Origin: Maribacter aquivivus
GTDB taxonomy: Bacteria; Bacteroidota; Bacteroidia; Flavobacteriales; Flavobacteriaceae
Length of the DNA: 64,000 bases
Direction of reading: 5' to 3'
Assembly: GCF_900142175.1 (NCBI RefSeq)
Contig: NZ_FQZX01000001.1
Span: 62,001-126,000, forward strand
In this document: piece by piece, positions 60,555 to 64,000 of the stretch
How positions within the stretch are numbered: position 1 is the first letter of the stretch
Layout of the letters: each line of letters starts with the position of its first letter
Translations under genes and position numbers: made by a program
Notes under the pieces: generated by a model
What the model was told of the DNA's origin: nothing
What the model saw: only the letters and a program-made list of their open reading frames with translations
Databases searched by the model: none

Positions 60555-63428
60555 TTAGAATCTATAGGTCGCTGTCAAGAAATAAGCTCTTGGCATACTT
60601 CCTTGGGTCGAAAATATAGCATTAGGATTGTTGGCGATAAAATCTGGCGGAAAACCATCTCTGTTTAGTGCAGCAGGGAAACCTCCAGGTCCTTGCCATC
60701 CTAAAATCCCATATTTATCCAAGACGTTGTTAATGTTCAATTGTAAACCGAATTTTTTAGAAAAATCATAACCGAAGGCTAAATCTACACTACCGAATGC
60801 AGGTAATAGAAATGAATTGGGCACGTTAGCCTGTCTTGCTCCCATATAACTATAGTTTAAAGAACTATAGAATTTTTCACCGTTGTAAATTGGGTTAATA
60901 TTGAATATTACGTTTGCACTGTTATCTGCTTCGTTGCCCGAGTATTCAATAATGGTATCGTCTGCTGGCCCATCTCTTCCTTCATTCCAAGTCGTGTATT
61001 TGTCGGCTTTAGCATATTGAATTACCGCATTACTTCTTACCATCCATTTATCGGTTAAATTAATGGTTGTTTCTAACTCAAAACCAAGAGTTGTATACTC
61101 GGCAAATTGAAAAGGAGGTGAATACCTCGTACCATCTTCATTTGAAAATGTTTGAATATTAGGAACATTATTCAGGTTGCTGTAAAAAGGTGTTGCTACC
61201 AATTGTAGTTTCTCGGTATTTACTTTATAACCTATTTCAAATTGTGTTATTTCTTCCAGTAATGCCGGTGTATTTTCTACCAGTGCATCATCATTTAAAT
61301 CAAGGTAGAAGAAAGTCGATGGTGCTTTATTACCCCGAGCAAATCTGGCATAAATTGCTTGCTGGTCACTGAATTTATAGTTAAGACCTGCGGTATAAGA
61401 AAAACTATTTAATTTATAATCGTAATTAACAGGGGCGCCTGCGGTACCACCACCGTTATCCCAAAGGGTTAGCGGATTTCCATCAAGCCCACCAAAAGAT
61501 GGATCATTTTGTCGTGGATTTGGAACACCGATAGAATTAAAACCTTTAGAGGTTACATCCTCATATCGCATTCCATAATCTAATGTAAGTTTTTCTGTAA
61601 TCTTCCAATTATGACCAAAGAAGAGCGCAAAAATACCTTGTGTGGTTTCACCATCATCAGAACCAGTCCATCCAACATTCATAAAACCTTCTGGACTAGT
61701 AACATCATAGGTTTGACCATTGTCTGCGTCTAACGTAATTTGGGCAGGTACCGGTTGGTTTTGAATTAAACCACCGCTTAGCCCCATACCTTTGCTCCAG
61801 TTGGTAATATCTAATTTAGAACGACTATAAAAACTACCTAAATTAAAACTACTTTTCTCTGTTTTTTTAGTAAACACCAATTGATTGGCAATTTCATTTC
61901 TGTCAATATCTTGATAGAACAATGGCATAAACAAAAGCGAATTTGGTTGAATGTTTGATCCAGGAAAATTATTGTTAGGCCCTGGTGTAAGAATTGCTGG
62001 AGGTCCAGGGACGGCATTTGGACCTACATTTGGCGCTAAATTAACAGTACCAAATTCCTGTCCTGTTCTCGGATCTGCAAAACGATATGTTCCTGTTCTG
62101 GCAGGGTTTGGACCAGCAAACAAACCTGGTATCGCATAAAAAAGAAAACTGGTAGTGCTTATTGGCGTAACCACTGCTGTAGCGTTTCTTTCATCATCTT
62201 TTCTTGAATATTTAAAATCGTTCTTTAAAGAAAAACCATTGCCTAAATCCTGTTTCCAATTAAAACCAATTGAACGGTCTATGTTGTGTAATAAATCTGT
62301 AGAATTGATGGTTCTTGTACCCGCTTCATTAAAAGGTACTTCCATTGAGAAATCATATAAAGCATAAGAATCGTATTTAGAAAAGCCATCTGCAATTTGT
62401 GGGTCTTGCCAATTGGTAGATGGTATAAACGCCATTCTATCATTCTTATCATTTAGATATTTTAAATTCAATTGAAAGAATCCTGTTTTATATTTTTTTA
62501 CCAAGTTAGCTCTTATCTGACCACCTTTGTTTACAGGATATCCACGATCTCTTGCGCCGTCCGATTGGCGGAAGAAACCTCCAACATTATAAGTCCAACC
62601 ATTACTCATTGGTCCGCCAATATTAAAGTCAGCCCTGTAATATGGGTTTTTTCCATTGCCTTCTAGACCATACTTAGCACGTACTTCACCAGCAAATTTA
62701 TCACCTCCGGTTTTAGAAACGTAATTGAAAATTCCGCCTGGGGCGTTTGCACCAAGAATAGATGCGGTACCACCTCTAACAGCTTCTACTCTTGCCGTCA
62801 TAGCATCAGCTCTCAAAAATAAATCTGGAAATAATTCCACATTTGTAACAGGTAAACCATCCTCTTGCAAGGATACATATCTATACCCATTAATATTATC
62901 AATTGAGTTTGCCGAAAGTCCTCTTGAATAAACCGAGTTCCAAATTTCTCCCCGTGCTTGGTTTACAAATACCCCCGGTATATTTTTCAATAAATCCGCT
63001 GAACTCGTAGGTGCAACTCTTGCCAATTGTTTGGCACCGATAGTTGTAATCGCCACAGATGCATCCATACGACTACGTGAATCAAAAACACCAGTGACAA
63101 TAACATCATCTAATTGTGTGGCATCTTCAGATAACATAACGGACAATGGTTGGGATTGAGGTACGGATACCGTAATTTTTTGTCTTGAAAATCCAACGTA
63201 GGAAACAATTAATTGATATTCTCCAGAATCCAAACCACTAAGGGTAAATTTTCCGTCAAAATCTGTCATTGTGCCATTTTTTGTGCCTTCAATCAAAACA
63301 GAGGCACCAGGTAGAACGGCACCAGCTTCGTCTTGTACTTGACCAGAAATTTCACCCGTTTGTGCCTGGGTAAAACCAATCAATAAGAAGCCTAAACAAG
63401 TTAAAAGTAGTCTAGCGTGATTTTTCAT
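60555..63428 (-). CDS. TonB-dependent receptor of the catabolic locus
   Basis: A 957-residue outer-membrane receptor. Signal peptide (ends FTQAQ), carboxypeptidase-like domain (about 25-105; GAVLPGASVLIEGTKNGTMTDFDG), plug (RSRMDASVAITTIGAKQLARVAP..., VYSRGLSANSIDNINGYRY) and barrel ending FLTATYRF. It resembles catecholate/hydroxamate siderophore-type or small-molecule receptors more than SusC, since no SusD gene follows. It likely takes up the sulfated substrate. Its promoter region (63429-63718) has an operator-like palindrome and a direct repeat. Confidence 0.9.
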   Translation of the reverse strand: MKNHARLLLTCLGFLLIGFTQAQTGEISGQVQDEAGAVLPGASVLIEGTKNGTMTDFDGKFTLSGLDSGEYQLIVSYVGFSRQKITVSVPQSQPLSVMLSEDATQLDDVIVTGVFDSRSRMDASVAITTIGAKQLARVAPTSSADLLKNIPGVFVNQARGEIWNSVYSRGLSANSIDNINGYRYVSLQEDGLPVTNVELFPDLFLRADAMTARVEAVRGGTASILGANAPGGIFNYVSKTGGDKFAGEVRAKYGLEGNGKNPYYRADFNIGGPMSNGWTYNVGGFFRQSDGARDRGYPVNKGGQIRANLVKKYKTGFFQLNLKYLNDKNDRMAFIPSTNWQDPQIADGFSKYDSYALYDFSMEVPFNEAGTRTINSTDLLHNIDRSIGFNWKQDLGNGFSLKNDFKYSRKDDERNATAVVTPISTTSFLFYAIPGLFAGPNPARTGTYRFADPRTGQEFGTVNLAPNVGPNAVPGPPAILTPGPNNNFPGSNIQPNSLLFMPLFYQDIDRNEIANQLVFTKKTEKSSFNLGSFYSRSKLDITNWSKGMGLSGGLIQNQPVPAQITLDADNGQTYDVTSPEGFMNVGWTGSDDGETTQGIFALFFGHNWKITEKLTLDYGMRYEDVTSKGFNSIGVPNPRQNDPSFGGLDGNPLTLWDNGGGTAGAPVNYDYKLNSFSYTAGLNYKFSDQQAIYARFARGNKAPSTFFYLDLNDDALVENTPALLEEITQFEIGYKVNTEKLQLVATPFYSNLNNVPNIQTFSNEDGTRYSPPFQFAEYTTLGFELETTINLTDKWMVRSNAVIQYAKADKYTTWNEGRDGPADDTIIEYSGNEADNSANVIFNINPIYNGEKFYSSLNYSYMGARQANVPNSFLLPAFGSVDLAFGYDFSKKFGLQLNINNVLDKYGILGWQGPGGFPAALNRDGFPPDFIANNPNAIFSTQGSMPRAYFLTATYRF

Positions 63429-63451
63429 TTTAGTTAGTTTAAGTTGGATAA

Positions 63452-63471
63452 AAAATGATATTTATCATTTT
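63452..63471 (-). promoter_or_regulatory. 20-bp perfect palindrome upstream of the TonB receptor gene
   Basis: AAAATGATA-TT-TATCATTTT at 63452-63471, 24 bp before the start at 63428. It looks like a repressor operator (partly like a Fur box, ATGATA/TATCAT) or a short leader hairpin. Confidence 0.6.
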
Positions 63472-63672
63472 AATATTTAAATTTTATTAATATATCAAAA
63501 ATGATGTCTACAAATTTCTAATATAATAATGGTATTTGTGAATCAAAAAAAGAACTATACTATTCAAAATCAAATCTTTTTGATGATTTTTTAATTTAGA
63601 TTTTGTTTAAACACAATCCAAATAGATATAATTTTTCTACAAAATCATTTAGCAGAATCGATACCGGAAAGT

Positions 63673-63712
63673 GGCAAAATTTAAAATGGGAATAAAGGGC
63701 AATTTAAAATGG
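63673..63712 (-). promoter_or_regulatory. Direct repeat next to the AraC gene, possible AraC-type operator
   Basis: GGCAA(AA)TTTAAAATGG occurs at 63673-63689 and 63698-63712; the core TTTAAAATGG copies are 23 bp apart. The site is 245 bp before the TonB receptor start and directly after the stop of the AraC-type gene. Confidence 0.5.
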
Positions 63713-63718
63713 AATACA

Positions 63719-64000
63719 CTAGTTGGTTTGTGCGTATTCTTTTGGAGAAAGTCCGGTTTGTTTTTTAAAAAAACGCGCAAAATTACTTGGGGTCTGATTA
63801 CAAAGTTTCACGGCGATTTCCGAGATGTTAAGTTCAGAATGTTTGATTAATGTTTTTGCTTCTAAGATGAGCATTTCTTTAAGAAGATCCTGTGCGGTTT
63901 TATCAATTGCGGTTTTAACACATTTATTAAGGTAGTTTGGTGTAACATTCAATAAATCTGCATAGTCGGTTATATTTTGATAATCATAAATATGTTTTGC
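63719..64000 (-). CDS. AraC-family transcriptional regulator, C-terminal part (5' end beyond window)
   Basis: The last 93 residues are visible, open to the window edge. They form the two helix-turn-helix units of AraC/XylS: first YADLLNVTPNYLNKCVK, second ISEIAVKLCNQTPSNFARFFKKQTGLSPKEYAQTN with the GLSPKEY signature. The frame continues upstream (AKHIYDYQNI...), so the gene is not short. It lies just before the receptor gene on the same strand and is probably the activator of the catabolic locus, sensing its substrate through a missing N-terminal domain. Confidence 0.85.
   Translation of the reverse strand, partial: AKHIYDYQNITDYADLLNVTPNYLNKCVKTAIDKTAQDLLKEMLILEAKTLIKHSELNISEIAVKLCNQTPSNFARFFKKQTGLSPKEYAQTN

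Noticed and set aside
60555..63428. SusC of a polysaccharide utilization locus
   Set aside because: No SusD gene and no glycoside hydrolases nearby; the neighbours are aromatic-pathway genes.

Overview
The window looks like marine or environmental Flavobacteriia (Bacteroidota). The supporting evidence is low GC, TANNTTTG-type -7 promoter boxes, transfer genes of the CTnDOT/Bacteroidota type, TonB-dependent receptors with carboxypeptidase-like N-terminal domains, and many family-specific domains. The species cannot be named from sequence alone.

From base 1 to about 48.44 kb I read one integrative conjugative element (ICE) carrying heavy-metal resistance cargo. Its right end is a tRNA-Met(CAU) 3' half at 48397-48438, next to a tyrosine integrase (47024-48229, minus). 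No second att copy is visible, so the left end should lie before base 1. Layout: (a) 1-12.8 kb, plus strand: a copper/silver block with the CusA tail, a CusC-like channel, an HMA-AraC regulator, a multicopper oxidase fused to a CopB-like barrel, a DUF3347 lipoprotein, a chimeric haem-binding/Usp protein, an APC permease, a copper P-type ATPase, a DUF305 protein and a CusB adaptor; (b) 13-14.7 kb: a methyltransferase and a degenerate CPBP protein; (c) 14.75-15.67 kb: non-coding DNA with a direct repeat; (d) 15.7-20.1 kb: ssb, DUF6876, an oriT-like hairpin tract, a BfmA/BtgA-like protein, a relaxase and a coupling protein; (e) 20.4-28.9 kb, minus: a zinc/cadmium/cobalt-type operon (DUF6660, CzcA-CzcC fusion, CzcB, Fur, P-type ATPase); (f) 29.3-36.7 kb, minus: transfer genes traE, F, G, I, J, K, M, N; (g) 36.9-42.4 kb, plus: amidase, then a second metal cluster (ArsR, MerTP, GDCCVxC protein, Fur, TonB receptor, CDF transporter); (h) 42.4-48.2 kb, minus: ATPase and replication protein with internal 33-bp repeats, HTH protein, RteC-like regulator, membrane LuxR-type regulator, asparaginase-like protein and integrase.

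Right of the tRNA fragment, a second integrase points the other way (48493-49812), followed by two unknown genes, one with a zinc-finger N-terminus directly preceded by a 38-bp perfect palindrome. About 0.9 kb of apparently gene-free DNA follows. I read this as a second, perhaps decayed, island using the same tRNA.

From 51.9 kb to the end, all on the minus strand, is a catabolic locus: AraC regulator (partial), TonB-dependent receptor without SusD, lipoprotein sulfatase, MFS transporter, DUF3861 protein, O-methyltransferase, two-domain extradiol dioxygenase, alpha/beta hydrolase, flavin monooxygenase and FAH-family hydrolase. Together these suggest uptake of a sulfated aromatic compound, desulfation, ring hydroxylation, ring opening and hydrolysis. 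The substrate is unknown, and this is the best candidate here for an undescribed pathway. Other unusual signals are an operator/promoter layout shared exactly by the two Fur-associated metal clusters, a recurrent 13-mer TTTCGCGAAAGCG, and an in-frame chimera in the copper block.
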